A stretch of DNA of 64,000 nt. It comes from Prevotella sp. E13-27. GTDB lineage: Bacteria; Bacteroidota; Bacteroidia; Bacteroidales; Bacteroidaceae. Of this stretch, positions 1 to 9,094 are shown piece after piece. The notes beneath the pieces are model-generated. The model did not search any database. It saw only the letters and a list, made by a program, of their open reading frames with translations, and was not told the DNA's origin. The position numbers and the translations under genes are program-made. The first letter of the stretch is position 1; every line of letters starts with the position of its first letter. The DNA lies in NCBI RefSeq assembly GCF_023217965.1, contig NZ_JALPSC010000002.1:1488001-1552000 (forward strand), written 5' to 3'.

Positions 1-700
1 GGCCCTTCTGTCCGTAGTAGGCGTTTGGGCCGTGCTTACGCATGTAGTGTTTCTCCACGAGAAGTGGGTTCATTGTCAAGTTGGGATTCACAGAGAAAGC
101 AACAAAGGCCATCTTCGCACACTGCTCCATAACCTTAGCATTATAAACAGCGTTATCAGGAGATGTACCCCATGAGAATGGACCGTGGTTCTTCACAAGC
201 ACAGCAGGTGTGTGATCAGGGTTAATCTTACGGATATTCAGAATCTCATCTACGATAACGTTGCCGGTCTCCAGTTCGTACTGTCCTTTAACCTCAGCCT
301 CAGTCATATCACGCGTACAAGGGATATCCTTGTAGAAATAGTCGGCGTGTGTAGTTCCAATGTTAGGAATATCCTTACCAGCCTGTGCGAATGCTGTAGC
401 GTAGGTAGAGTGTGTATGAACCACGCCCTGTATGTTAGGGAATGCCTTATATAATACAAGGTGTGTAGGAGTGTCGCTTGATGGGTTGAGGTCACCCTCT
501 ACCACTTTGCCACTCTCCAGATCAACCACCACCATATCCTCAGCCTTCATCTCGTCATAGCTGACACCGCTTGGCTTTATTACTACGAGGCCTTTCTCAC
601 GGTCAATACCTGAAACGTTGCCCCAAGTAAAAATTACCAATCCCTGCTTTACAAGGTCGAGATTGGCTTTAAACACTTTCTGTTTGAGTTCTTCTAACAT
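1..700 (-). CDS. araD: L-ribulose-5-phosphate 4-epimerase, 3' end cut by window edge
   Basis: Interconverts L-ribulose 5-phosphate and D-xylulose 5-phosphate, the last step linking L-arabinose breakdown to the pentose phosphate pathway in the cytoplasm. 233 codons are visible. Zn ligands of the class II aldolase/epimerase family are present: Asp76 in SSDTPTH, His95 and His97 in VVHTHS, and His172 in NHGPF. The catalytic Asp120 (THADYF) and the C-terminal tyrosine pair (NAYYG, 228-229) are also there, so only a few residues are missing at the edge. The ATG lies 7 bp downstream of the araR stop, consistent with one operon. araA and araB would be expected beyond the left edge. Confidence 0.95.
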   Translation of the reverse strand, partial: MLEELKQKVFKANLDLVKQGLVIFTWGNVSGIDREKGLVVIKPSGVSYDEMKAEDMVVVDLESGKVVEGDLNPSSDTPTHLVLYKAFPNIQGVVHTHSTYATAFAQAGKDIPNIGTTHADYFYKDIPCTRDMTEAEVKGQYELETGNVIVDEILNIRKINPDHTPAVLVKNHGPFSWGTSPDNAVYNAKVMEQCAKMAFVAFSVNPNLTMNPLLVEKHYMRKHGPNAYYGQKG

Positions 701-707
701 AGTATTC

Positions 708-1382
708 CTATAGTTTAAAGTTACTATCTTCGTTATACATCTTTTTATTAAAACGATAAAGATATGCGCCACGCTTTGAGCTGAGTTTGTCTATAAGCTC
801 TGTTTTCTCAATGAAGTCCATATCCTTAATACGCTTACGGAAGTTGCGCTTATCTATCTCCTCACCCCCAACAGCCTCATAGAGACGCTGCAATTGGGTT
901 AGCGTGAACAGATCGGGAAGTAGCTGAAAACCGATTGGCTCAGTTTTCATTTTCTGCTTCATGAGACGCCATGCCTTACGCACCATCTCATTATGGTCAG
1001 AGTAGAGTTGTGGCAGTTCTGTCACATTAATCCATTCAAGGCCATGCTCCTTGCGAAGCTTTTCGCTATAATCCTTAACATTTATAAGGGCATAATATGC
1101 TATTGATATTACGCGTTCACCTGGATCACGGTCAACTTTTCCAAAAGCGCCCACCTGACGCATGAAGACATTCTTCATGCCCGTAAGGTCTCCAAGTGTT
1201 CTCTTGGCTGCTTCGTCAATGCTCTCGTTAGCATTGACGAAGCCACCGTAGAGGCTCCATTCTCCTCGTCCCGGGTCCATCTGACGTTTACCGATGAGCA
1301 CCTTCAGCTTCGAGTCATCGAAGCCGAAGATGATACAGTCAACTGACACCCAGACTTTGGAATGTTCACTATAATAAGTCAT
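708..1382 (-). CDS. araR: Nudix-domain transcriptional regulator of arabinose use (AraR type)
   Basis: 224 aa. An N-terminal Nudix fold (about 10-140) is followed by a winged-helix segment (about 150-215). The Nudix box starts at GGFVNANE (46-53) but its catalytic REUxEE core reads RTLGDLTG (61-68), so metal-binding glutamates are replaced. That fits a sugar-sensing Nudix regulator rather than a hydrolase. A repressor of this architecture, AraR, is known from Bacteroides thetaiotaomicron, where it controls the arabinose genes. Here the gene sits between symporter and epimerase genes with 14 bp and 7 bp gaps, so it would be co-transcribed with its likely targets. Ligand and operator are inferred. 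Confidence 0.85.
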   Translation of the reverse strand: MTYYSEHSKVWVSVDCIIFGFDDSKLKVLIGKRQMDPGRGEWSLYGGFVNANESIDEAAKRTLGDLTGMKNVFMRQVGAFGKVDRDPGERVISIAYYALINVKDYSEKLRKEHGLEWINVTELPQLYSDHNEMVRKAWRLMKQKMKTEPIGFQLLPDLFTLTQLQRLYEAVGGEEIDKRNFRKRIKDMDFIEKTELIDKLSSKRGAYLYRFNKKMYNEDSNFKL

Positions 1383-1396
1383 TGTTTACTTGAAAA

Positions 1397-3142
1397 TTAC
1401 CAGAAATAGGCATAGAAGCAAGCGCAGAGGCCGATTACGATCAGGGTGCCCACGATGTCGAAGGTGCCCCAGCTCTCCTTGATCGACTTCTTGAAGTCAG
1501 CCGAGAAGGTGATGGCATCGACCTGAGCCTTGGTAGGTGCAGGCGTGAAGCAGCTCACGCAGACCATGAGGCAGATGATGAACACGAGCAACCAGCACTC
1601 GAAGATGAGCCAGTTGGTCTGCCAGAACCATGTGGTGTTCTCCCAGAAGGCACCTTCCATAGCAGCCTTGCCCGAGTCGGTGATCACGTTGGTCACGAGG
1701 CGAATCATGCCCACGCAGAAGCCGCCAATGAGGCCCCACTCACCTGCCTTAGGCGTGATCTTCTTAGAGAAGATGCCGAGCGTGAACACAGCCACCATAG
1801 CGGGGGCGATGAGCGACTGAATGTCCTGCAGATAGCTGTAGAGGTTGCCCATCGACATCATGACAGGCATCCAGGCCAAACCGAGAATCACGACCACGAC
1901 TGTAGCCATACGGCCTACGAACACGTAGTGGGCCTCGCTCATGCCTTTCTTCATGGGCTTGTAGAAGTCCTCGGTGAAGAGCGTGGCGCAGCTGTTGAAG
2001 AAGGCGGCCAGCGATGCAACGAGGGCGCACACGAAACCGATGGTCACGATGCCCTTGATGCCGGCAGGCAGGATGTTCTTCACCATCATGGCGAAGGCGC
2101 CGTCGGTTGACTCGTGGTTGGTGATGTCCATCACGATGCCGCTGTCAGGATTCTGCGACAGGGCATAGGCTATCATGCCGGGGATGAGGAACATGAAGCA
2201 GGGCAGAATCTTGAAGAAGCCTGCTGCGATGGTGCCGCGACGGGCGCGCTTCATCACTTCGGCATTGTCCTCGCCGGGCACCTGACCCAGTACACGCTGC
2301 ACGATGTGCTGGTCGGTACACCAGTACCAGAAGCCGATAATGGAGGCTCCGAGGAACACCACATAGCCCGGGAACTGGGGATACATGGGGTCGCCCGGAT
2401 CGGTGTGGAACATGTGGGTGGTACCGTAGCCCTCGTGGGCTGCATTACACACGGCCATCATGTTCTCCCATCCGGCTGTGATGCTGCCGCCGCCCAAGGC
2501 CGAGAGGCCGAGGAAGAGCACGAGGAAGGAGCCTATAATAAGAATAGGTGTCTGAATGGTGCTGAGGGTCATCACGCCCTTCATGCCGCCGAACACGGTG
2601 AACACGGCTGTGATGGCAATCAGGCCGATGGCTCCATACCAGAAAGGTATGCCGAGCAGATACTTGAAGAAGATGCCGCCCGTGAAAGCGGTGACCGACA
2701 CCTTGGTGAGCACATAGGCCACGAGGGTGATGATGCTGAGCCACGAGCCCGTGCGCTGGGTGTAGCGGAACTTCAGGAAGTCGGGCATGGTGATGATCTT
2801 GCCCATCTTGTTGATGAGCAGCTGATAGAAGGGCACGAACAGCCAGCCGAGAATCAGGATCATCCAGCCCTGCATCTCCCAATGGGCCATGCCCACGCCG
2901 TCCTTGGCACCTGTTCCGGCCAAGCCCACGAGGTGCTCCGAGCCGATGTTGGCGGCAAAGATGGCCATACCGATCACATACCAGGGCTCGCCCTTACCGA
3001 AGAGGTAAGCCGACGAGTCTTCGCCCTGCTGGGCTTTCTTGTCTTTCCAGATGGCATACCACACGGCTGCCACCACTCCACACAGGCCGACGATGAGCAC
3101 CACCCAGTCGAGCCATATAAATTCATGTGAACTCCAGTTCAT
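1397..3142 (-). CDS. Sodium:solute symporter (SSS family), probable arabinose importer
   Basis: 581 aa with about 14 hydrophobic helices, of the SSS/SGLT type. Typical family segments are visible near the N-terminus (GMAIFAANIGSEHLVGLAG, about 58-76) and in the middle (FWYWCTDQHIVQRVLG). It would import sugar with Na+ across the inner membrane. Its place between galM and araR points to L-arabinose, as in the corresponding Bacteroides locus; the substrate is inferred. The coding sequence is noticeably richer in G and C at third positions than its neighbours, which produces long spurious open frames on the opposite strand. Confidence 0.88.
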   Translation of the reverse strand: MNWSSHEFIWLDWVVLIVGLCGVVAAVWYAIWKDKKAQQGEDSSAYLFGKGEPWYVIGMAIFAANIGSEHLVGLAGTGAKDGVGMAHWEMQGWMILILGWLFVPFYQLLINKMGKIITMPDFLKFRYTQRTGSWLSIITLVAYVLTKVSVTAFTGGIFFKYLLGIPFWYGAIGLIAITAVFTVFGGMKGVMTLSTIQTPILIIGSFLVLFLGLSALGGGSITAGWENMMAVCNAAHEGYGTTHMFHTDPGDPMYPQFPGYVVFLGASIIGFWYWCTDQHIVQRVLGQVPGEDNAEVMKRARRGTIAAGFFKILPCFMFLIPGMIAYALSQNPDSGIVMDITNHESTDGAFAMMVKNILPAGIKGIVTIGFVCALVASLAAFFNSCATLFTEDFYKPMKKGMSEAHYVFVGRMATVVVVILGLAWMPVMMSMGNLYSYLQDIQSLIAPAMVAVFTLGIFSKKITPKAGEWGLIGGFCVGMIRLVTNVITDSGKAAMEGAFWENTTWFWQTNWLIFECWLLVFIICLMVCVSCFTPAPTKAQVDAITFSADFKKSIKESWGTFDIVGTLIVIGLCACFYAYFW

Positions 3143-3180
3143 TTTCTTACTATTTGTTTATTTGTTGATAAGTCGTTTTT

Positions 3181-4386
3181 TCACTTGATTGAGAACTTAT
3201 ATGCAGCATGGCTGTAGTAGGGCTTTTCAGGAGTTACCACAGGACTTGCCCACTCAGGATGGTTGGGGCTGTCGGGGAACTTCTGGCTCTCGAGACATAC
3301 GCTCACGTGCTGAGGATACTTCTTACCAAGTTTACGAACAACGTTCTCCTCACCTCCAACGCCCTGGAAGTTACCAGAGTAAACCTGCACACCAGGCTCG
3401 TTAGTGAACATCTCCATGAAGATGCCACTCTTTGGGCTATAAAGTGAAGCGCAAACCTGAGTATCGTCGCCCTTACCGTCCTTATATGTGTTCAGACACC
3501 AGTTGTGGTCATAGCCGTGAGCGTTCTTTGTCTGGCTATACTCTGACTTAATAGAATCGCCAACAGCATGAGGTGTACGGAAGTCCATTGGTGTACCCTC
3601 AACAGGGAGAATCTTACCTGTAGGCATGTAGCTGAAGTCTGCCTCAGTAAAGTTATCGGCATTGACATAGAGCACCTGATCGTAAGCAGGATTTTCGAGG
3701 TCGCCTGAGAGATTATAGTAGTTATGGTTTGTCTGGTTGATAATTGTTGCCTTATCGGTTGTTGCCTCCCACACGATATCAAGCACATTATCAGCAGTAA
3801 CCTTATAAGTAGTCGTTGCCACAACATTTCCAGGGAATCCATTCTCGCCGTCGGCAGCAGTAATCTGCAGTTTGATGAGCGAGTCGTTAACCTCCAGCAC
3901 GTCATACACCTGATTCATCCATCCTGTAGTGCCACCACCGTGAAGTGAGTGAATACGTGTATCGCCCTTGTGAGGATCGTTCTGGCGAAGCTGATAGGTA
4001 ACACCGTCAAGTGTGAACTTACCGTCACAGATACGGTTGGCATAACGACCTACGCTTGAACCGTAGTCCGTTGGCGTATTGGCTGTGTCAGCATACTGAG
4101 CGATATTATCGAAGCCAAGCACCACGTCAGTAGGCTTGCCGTCTTTATCGTTCACCACGAGACTTACCACGCGTCCGCCATAGTTCGTAATGCACACTTC
4201 CATGCCATTAGCGTTCTTCAACGTGTAGAGCTTCACGGGCTTTTCATTAATCACTGTGTCAAACTTTGCTGCATCCAGGCCAGAGAGTGTCAGCTGAGCG
4301 GCTGCCTCTTTCTGTCCACCTGCACATGCTGAGAACAACAGCGCTGCTGCGCCGAGTCCTAACAATGAACCTTTTAGTGTTTTCAT
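3181..4386 (-). CDS. galM: Aldose 1-epimerase, lipoprotein-anchored (mutarotase)
   Basis: 401 aa. Interconverts alpha and beta anomers of aldoses. The N-terminus is a lipoprotein signal (hydrophobic stretch then LFSAC, Cys21), so the enzyme is probably anchored in the periplasm or outer membrane. GalM-family landmarks are visible: TNYGGRVVSL, the NPTDYG/GRYANR region, HSLHGG (substrate-binding His), NQTNHNYYNL, and a late EPGVQVYSGNF with the catalytic Glu. It is the first gene of the arabinose operon, 38 bp ahead of the symporter, so anomer conversion before import is the likely job. Confidence 0.92.
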   Translation of the reverse strand: MKTLKGSLLGLGAAALLFSACAGGQKEAAAQLTLSGLDAAKFDTVINEKPVKLYTLKNANGMEVCITNYGGRVVSLVVNDKDGKPTDVVLGFDNIAQYADTANTPTDYGSSVGRYANRICDGKFTLDGVTYQLRQNDPHKGDTRIHSLHGGGTTGWMNQVYDVLEVNDSLIKLQITAADGENGFPGNVVATTTYKVTADNVLDIVWEATTDKATIINQTNHNYYNLSGDLENPAYDQVLYVNADNFTEADFSYMPTGKILPVEGTPMDFRTPHAVGDSIKSEYSQTKNAHGYDHNWCLNTYKDGKGDDTQVCASLYSPKSGIFMEMFTNEPGVQVYSGNFQGVGGEENVVRKLGKKYPQHVSVCLESQKFPDSPNHPEWASPVVTPEKPYYSHAAYKFSIK

Positions 4387-4426
4387 TAAATTGTTGTTTT
4401 TAAAATGAGTTTTAGCTATTGTTTTT

Positions 4427-4447
4427 CAAATTTGGGTGTAAATTTAC
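4427..4447. promoter_or_regulatory. Candidate operator region of the arabinose operon
   Basis: Two adjacent perfect palindromes lie 41-61 bp upstream of galM: CAAATTTG (4427-4434) and GTAAATTTAC (4438-4447). They sit where a repressor such as AraR could act. No known AraR consensus was matched, so this is only a positional suggestion. Confidence 0.3.
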
Positions 4448-4579
4448 GACTTTATTCTGAATCCACCAAATTCGCACGCGTAATACATGCCAAAAAGTTG
4501 TACGCACACTTAAATTTAATATTTTTTAAAGAAGCAAACGCTCAGTTTTCCGTTTTTTGCACGAACCAAAGCCCAAAGA

Positions 4580-4611
4580 TTTGGCTGTTATAAAAAAACT
4601 TCGTACATTTG
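4580..4611 (+). promoter_or_regulatory. Bacteroidetes-type promoter for the DMP19-like gene
   Basis: TTTG (4580-4583), 20 bp, then TACATTTG (4604-4611), an exact match to the Bacteroidetes -33/-7 pattern. Transcription would start near 4617, which excludes a TTG start at 4609 and decides for the ATG at 4633. Confidence 0.8.
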
Positions 4612-4632
4612 CACGTCAAAAAACAAGAGCAA

Positions 4633-5139
4633 ATGAAAGAGGTAACCATTTCAGACAGCGCACTGCGCCAAGCCGCCCAACAAGGTATGGACACATTCGT
4701 AGCAACATTTGTGGAAGCCATACGTACAGCCATCGGTGGAGAACTGACAGCAGGCAACATCAGTGAGCTGAACGCTGACCAGATAACGTTGCTGGCATGG
4801 GACACGTTGCATAACGAGGTCATGGACGGAGGCTTTGTCCAGCTCATACACAATGGTTACGGACCTTTTATCTTCAAGAATCCGTTTGCCAAGGCGCTGA
4901 ACAAGATGTGGAACATGCGCGAACTTTCAAAGCTCATCTATGATGCCCACTCGCTCTATGTCAAGTACGGCAAGGAGATTGAAGTCGACTGTACCGACGA
5001 GGAGTTCATGGCGCTTTTTGAGAAATATCCGGAGTTTGACGACATGGACGACCTGTTTGTTGAAAAAGAAGAGGAATATACCGAACAGGTAGCAAGATAT
5101 ATTGACAACAACTTAGAACGTTTCGCCAAAGTTGTTTAA
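4633..5139 (+). CDS. DUF4375 (DMP19-like) acidic protein
   Basis: 168 aa from the ATG at 4633. The central segment (LAWDTLHNEVMDGGFVQLI and YGPFIFKNPFAKALNKMW) is characteristic of DUF4375, whose named member DMP19 of Neisseria mimics DNA charge and titrates a repressor. The C-terminal third is strongly acidic (stretches such as FDDMDDLF and VEKEEEYTEQ). No catalytic motif is seen. It precedes smpB by 25 bp on the same strand, possibly co-transcribed. DNA mimicry here is only suggested by family and charge. Confidence 0.7.
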   Translation: MKEVTISDSALRQAAQQGMDTFVATFVEAIRTAIGGELTAGNISELNADQITLLAWDTLHNEVMDGGFVQLIHNGYGPFIFKNPFAKALNKMWNMRELSKLIYDAHSLYVKYGKEIEVDCTDEEFMALFEKYPEFDDMDDLFVEKEEEYTEQVARYIDNNLERFAKVV

Positions 5140-5164
5140 TTTTTCTTCATAAGAATATCGAGGA

Positions 5165-5644
5165 ATGAATAAGACAGAACAGGAGCTAAGAAAGAAGAGC
5201 CCCGTACAGATAAAGAACAAGAAAGCGGCTTTCGAATACTTCTTTATTGAGGAGTTTACTGCAGGCATTGTACTCACAGGCACCGAGATAAAGAGTATAC
5301 GCTTGGGAAAAGCGAGTCTCGTTGACACATACTGCACTATAATCAACAATGAGCTATGGGTGAAAGGCATGTCTGTAAGTCCATATTTCTATGGCTCATA
5401 CAACAACCATGAGATGAAACGCGATCGCAAGCTACTGCTTACGCGACGCGAGATTCAACGATTGGCGAGCGCCACAAAGCAGACTGGCTACACAATAGTT
5501 CCAACACTCGTCTTTATAGACCAGAACGGACGTGCGAAGATGGATCTCGCGCTCTGCAAAGGTAAGAAAGCGTTCGATAAGCGACAGACCCTGAAAGAGA
5601 AAGAAGACCGCAGGGAGATGGATCGCGCAATGAAAAACTATTGA
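5165..5644 (+). CDS. smpB: SsrA-binding protein SmpB
   Basis: 159 aa, the usual length. It binds the tRNA-like end of tmRNA and carries it to stalled ribosomes for trans-translation. Family landmarks: [10 protein letters not shown] near the N-terminus, the TGTEIKSIR and [10 protein letters not shown] strand region, a [10 protein letters not shown] segment, and the basic C-terminal tail [20 protein letters not shown], which enters the ribosomal decoding centre. The ATG at 5165 follows GAGGA by one base. metH follows 17 bp downstream, probably on the same transcript. The tmRNA gene itself is not in this window. Confidence 0.96.
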   Translation: MNKTEQELRKKSPVQIKNKKAAFEYFFIEEFTAGIVLTGTEIKSIRLGKASLVDTYCTIINNELWVKGMSVSPYFYGSYNNHEMKRDRKLLLTRREIQRLASATKQTGYTIVPTLVFIDQNGRAKMDLALCKGKKAFDKRQTLKEKEDRREMDRAMKNY

Positions 5645-5661
5645 GTTGAGAGACAATAGTG

Positions 5662-8430
5662 ATGAAAAGATTGTTTGAAATAATCAAAGAGAGAGTCCTG
5701 ATTCTTGATGGTGCCATGGGCACTGTCATCCAAGAGTACGGACTTAACGAAAGTGATTTTAGGGCAGAACGGTTCATTGACACTGTCGGCACCATGAAGG
5801 GCAACAACGATATTCTTTGCCTTACACGTCCAGACATAATCAGCGACATCCACGAACGCTATCTCAAGGCAGGAGCCAATATCATAACGACAAACACGTT
5901 CAATGCTCAGCGCATTTCACAAGGCGACTACCACATGGAGTCCTTTGCGCGAGAGATGAACCTCGAGGGTGCACGTCTGGCACGCAAAGCTGCCGACAAG
6001 TATTCTACTGATGAACAGTCGCGCTTTGTAGCAGGTTCCGTAGGTCCAACGAACAAGACATGTTCAATGTCGCCTGATGTTAGCGACCCAGCCGCACGCG
6101 AGCTTACCTACGACGAGCTCTTTGAGGCATATACCGAACAGATGGAAGCTCTCATCGAGGGCGGCGTTGATACCCTGTTAATAGAAACAATCTTTGATTC
6201 GCTTAACGCAAAAGTAGCCATCGACGCGGCCATGCAGGCAATGAAACACATGGGACGGGAATTGCCCATAATGCTCAGCGTTACCGTTAGCGACCTCGCA
6301 GGCAGAACGCTTAGCGGACAGACCCTCGACGCATTCCTCGCGTCTGTTGACTCCTACCCCATTTTCTCCATTGGTCTCAACTGTTCTTTTGGTGCACAGC
6401 AAATGAAGCCGTTCCTAAAAGAGTTGGCTCAACGCGCTCCCTATTACATCAGTGCATATCCTAACGCCGGACTTCCAAACTCAATGGGACTCTATGACGA
6501 GACGCCAGAGACAATGGCACCTCAGATAGGTGAGTTCATCGATGAAGGATTGGTAAACATCGTAGGCGGTTGCTGCGGCACAACACCTGCTTTCATAAAG
6601 CGATATGTTCCATTGACTATAGGCAAACAGCCTCACAAGCCAGCCCCCATCCCCCAGAATCTCTGGCTAAGTGGCCTCGACATGCTTGAACTGACCTCAG
6701 ACATACTGTTTGTCAACGTTGGCGAGCGCTGCAACGTGGCAGGCTCACGCAAGTTCCTACGCCTCATCAAAGAGAAGAAATACGACGAAGCCATTTCCAT
6801 TGCCCGCAACCAAACAAGCGACGGTGCCCTTGTCATTGACATAAATATGGACGACGGTATGCTCAACGCTCGCGAGGAGATGGTTACGTTCCTGAACATG
6901 ATTGCCGGTGAACCTGACATTGCAAAGGTACCATTCATGCTTGACTCCAGCGACTGGCAGGTGATAGTCAGCGGACTGAAATGTGTGCAGGGAAAATGTA
7001 TCGTTAACAGCATCTCACTGAAAGAAGGCGAGGAGGTGTTTAAGAGCCATGCCCGTGATGTCATGCGCTATGGTGCGGCAGTCGTTGTGATGTGCTTCGA
7101 CGAAGAGGGACAAGCCACTACCTACGAACGTCGCATAGCGATAGCCGAGCGTGCGTATCACATTCTAACCCAGCAAGTTGGAATGAATCCACAAAACATT
7201 ATCTTCGACCCAAACATCCTCGCCATTGCCACAGGCATGGAAGAGCACGACAGCTATGCTCTCGACTTCATCAGAGCCACGAAATGGATACGCGAGAACC
7301 TGCCAGGGGCACACGTTAGTGGAGGTGTCAGCAACCTCTCATTCTCGTTCCGAGGCAACAACTACATTCGTGAAGCCATGCATGCCGTATTTCTTTATCA
7401 CGCCATCCAAGCCGGCATGGATTTCGGCATCGTGAATCCAGCAACAAAGATTCAATATGCCGACATTCCACAAGAGGAACTTGACATAATCGAGGATGTT
7501 GTGCTCAACAGAAAGAAAGGAGCAGCCGAGAGGCTGATAAATCTTGCAGCCCAGCTCAATGCCGCCGAAGCAGCCTCTAAGGGTTCATCATCAGACAACA
7601 ATTCCGGCATAGCCACCTCTGGAGCAGAGGATAAATCTTCCGTAGAGAAGGCTCCCCTCTCCGAGCGTCTTTCCCAAGCCCTCATCCGCGGCATAGGCGA
7701 CAATCTTGAAGCCGACCTCAACGAAGCATTAAAGGAATATCCGCGTGCTGTTGACATTATCGAAGGGCCTCTCATGGCAGGCATGAACGAAGTAGGCAAG
7801 CGTTTCGGAGAAGGAAAGATGTTTCTGCCACAAGTGGTGAAGACCGCTCGAACTATGAAGCAGGCAGTAGCAATACTACAGCCACACATAGAAGCTCAGC
7901 AGACAAGCGGAACGAAGAAGGCCGGTAAGGTGTTGCTTGCTACTGTTAAAGGCGATGTCCACGACATAGGCAAGAACATTGTTGCAGTGGTTATGGCATG
8001 CAACAACTATGAAGTCATAGACATGGGAGTCATGGTGCCTGCCGAGCAGATAGTGAAGAAAGCATTAGAAGAGAAGGTTGACATAATAGGTTTGTCAGGC
8101 CTCATCACTCCAAGCCTCGAAGAGATGGTCAACGTAGCTCGTGAGCTGCAGCATGCAGGAATCAGCATTCCCATCATGATTGGAGGTGCAACGACAAGCG
8201 AACTGCATGTGGCACTGAAGATTGCACCTGTCTATGGAGGTCCCGTCATTTGGATGAAAGACGCGTCTCAGAACCCTATCGTTGCTGCACGTCTGATGTC
8301 TGACGAGAAAGCCATAGAACAAGAGATGAACGACACTTATGAGCATCTGCGCCAAGAGTATGACAGCCAGCAACAAGAGCTGACATCACTCGAAGAGGCT
8401 CGAAAAAAGAAACCGAACCTATGGGAATAA
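5662..8430 (+). CDS. metH: Cobalamin-dependent methionine synthase, lacking the reactivation domain
   Basis: 922 aa; transfers methyl from 5-methyl-THF to homocysteine through methylcobalamin. Order: homocysteine domain (1-330; Zn cysteines in LNCSFG and GGCCGT), pterin domain (about 345-620; FVNVGERCNVAGS), a low-complexity Ser/Ala linker (about 630-665), B12 cap and B12 domain with the lower-ligand His767 in GDVHDIG. The protein stops at LTSLEEARKKK, where E. coli MetH (1227 aa) continues into the AdoMet-dependent activation domain, so that module is absent. ATG 5662 was preferred over the GTG one codon earlier. No cobalamin riboswitch fits in the 17-bp gap. Confidence 0.94.
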   Translation: MKRLFEIIKERVLILDGAMGTVIQEYGLNESDFRAERFIDTVGTMKGNNDILCLTRPDIISDIHERYLKAGANIITTNTFNAQRISQGDYHMESFAREMNLEGARLARKAADKYSTDEQSRFVAGSVGPTNKTCSMSPDVSDPAARELTYDELFEAYTEQMEALIEGGVDTLLIETIFDSLNAKVAIDAAMQAMKHMGRELPIMLSVTVSDLAGRTLSGQTLDAFLASVDSYPIFSIGLNCSFGAQQMKPFLKELAQRAPYYISAYPNAGLPNSMGLYDETPETMAPQIGEFIDEGLVNIVGGCCGTTPAFIKRYVPLTIGKQPHKPAPIPQNLWLSGLDMLELTSDILFVNVGERCNVAGSRKFLRLIKEKKYDEAISIARNQTSDGALVIDINMDDGMLNAREEMVTFLNMIAGEPDIAKVPFMLDSSDWQVIVSGLKCVQGKCIVNSISLKEGEEVFKSHARDVMRYGAAVVVMCFDEEGQATTYERRIAIAERAYHILTQQVGMNPQNIIFDPNILAIATGMEEHDSYALDFIRATKWIRENLPGAHVSGGVSNLSFSFRGNNYIREAMHAVFLYHAIQAGMDFGIVNPATKIQYADIPQEELDIIEDVVLNRKKGAAERLINLAAQLNAAEAASKGSSSDNNSGIATSGAEDKSSVEKAPLSERLSQALIRGIGDNLEADLNEALKEYPRAVDIIEGPLMAGMNEVGKRFGEGKMFLPQVVKTARTMKQAVAILQPHIEAQQTSGTKKAGKVLLATVKGDVHDIGKNIVAVVMACNNYEVIDMGVMVPAEQIVKKALEEKVDIIGLSGLITPSLEEMVNVARELQHAGISIPIMIGGATTSELHVALKIAPVYGGPVIWMKDASQNPIVAARLMSDEKAIEQEMNDTYEHLRQEYDSQQQELTSLEEARKKKPNLWE

Positions 8431-8460
8431 AAATAACGATAAAGTGAAGTGGAAGGTAAT

Positions 8461-9078
8461 ATGAGCGACAACAAGATAAAGACAGTAATGTTCGACTTGG
8501 GAGGAGTAATTATGACACTCAGCCCTGAACAGGCAGTAAGACGCTTCAAGGAATTAGGACTGGAAGATGCCGAACGGCAGCTCGACTCCTATTGCCAAAG
8601 TGGTATCTTTGGCGATTTGGAGTGTGGAAAAATCAGCGCAGAGACATTCCGACAGGAGCTGAGCAAGATGATCGGCCGAGAGGTAAGCCACGAAGAATGT
8701 CGCCACGCATGGCTTGGATATATGAATGAACTACCAGAACGCAACCTATTATTTCTCAAGCAATTAAGAAATATGGGCTATCGTGTATTACTTCTCTCAA
8801 ACACCAATCCATTCATGATGTCGTGGGTAAACACCACGCAGCTGCCTGAACTCATGGACAAGTTCTATCTCAGCTACGAGATGAAGATGATGAAGCCCAA
8901 TGAACAGGTGTTCCGACATGTACTCATGGAAGAGAAATCTTTCCCTCATGAGATACTCTTCGTTGACGACGGACCGCGAAACGTGGCAGCAGCAAGCCAG
9001 CTTGGCATGAGAACGCTCTGTCCTGAAAACGGCGAAGACTGGACTAATGACGTATTAAGACTACTAAACGAAGAATAG
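8461..9078 (+). CDS. HAD-family hydrolase (HAD-IA type)
   Basis: 205 aa cytoplasmic phosphatase-like protein. HAD motifs are in order: FDLGGVI near the N-terminus (nucleophile Asp), LLLSNTNP (motif II), MKMMKPNEQVF (Lys of motif III) and ILFVDDGPRN (acidic motif IV). A helical cap lies between motifs I and II. The start was set at ATG 8461, preceded by GGAAGG, rather than the in-frame GTG at 8449. It lies 30 bp after metH on the same strand. The substrate cannot be read from the sequence. Confidence 0.88.
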   Translation: MSDNKIKTVMFDLGGVIMTLSPEQAVRRFKELGLEDAERQLDSYCQSGIFGDLECGKISAETFRQELSKMIGREVSHEECRHAWLGYMNELPERNLLFLKQLRNMGYRVLLLSNTNPFMMSWVNTTQLPELMDKFYLSYEMKMMKPNEQVFRHVLMEEKSFPHEILFVDDGPRNVAAASQLGMRTLCPENGEDWTNDVLRLLNEE

Positions 9079-9094
9079 CAAACAATCAAACGAA

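Noticed and set aside
2114..3130. 338-codon open frame on the plus strand
   Set aside because: Fully antisense to the symporter gene; it arises from its GC-rich third positions and shows no protein-like pattern.
5641..5661. Cobalamin riboswitch for metH
   Set aside because: Only 17 bp separate smpB and metH, too short for the aptamer, and no B12-box-like sequence was seen upstream.
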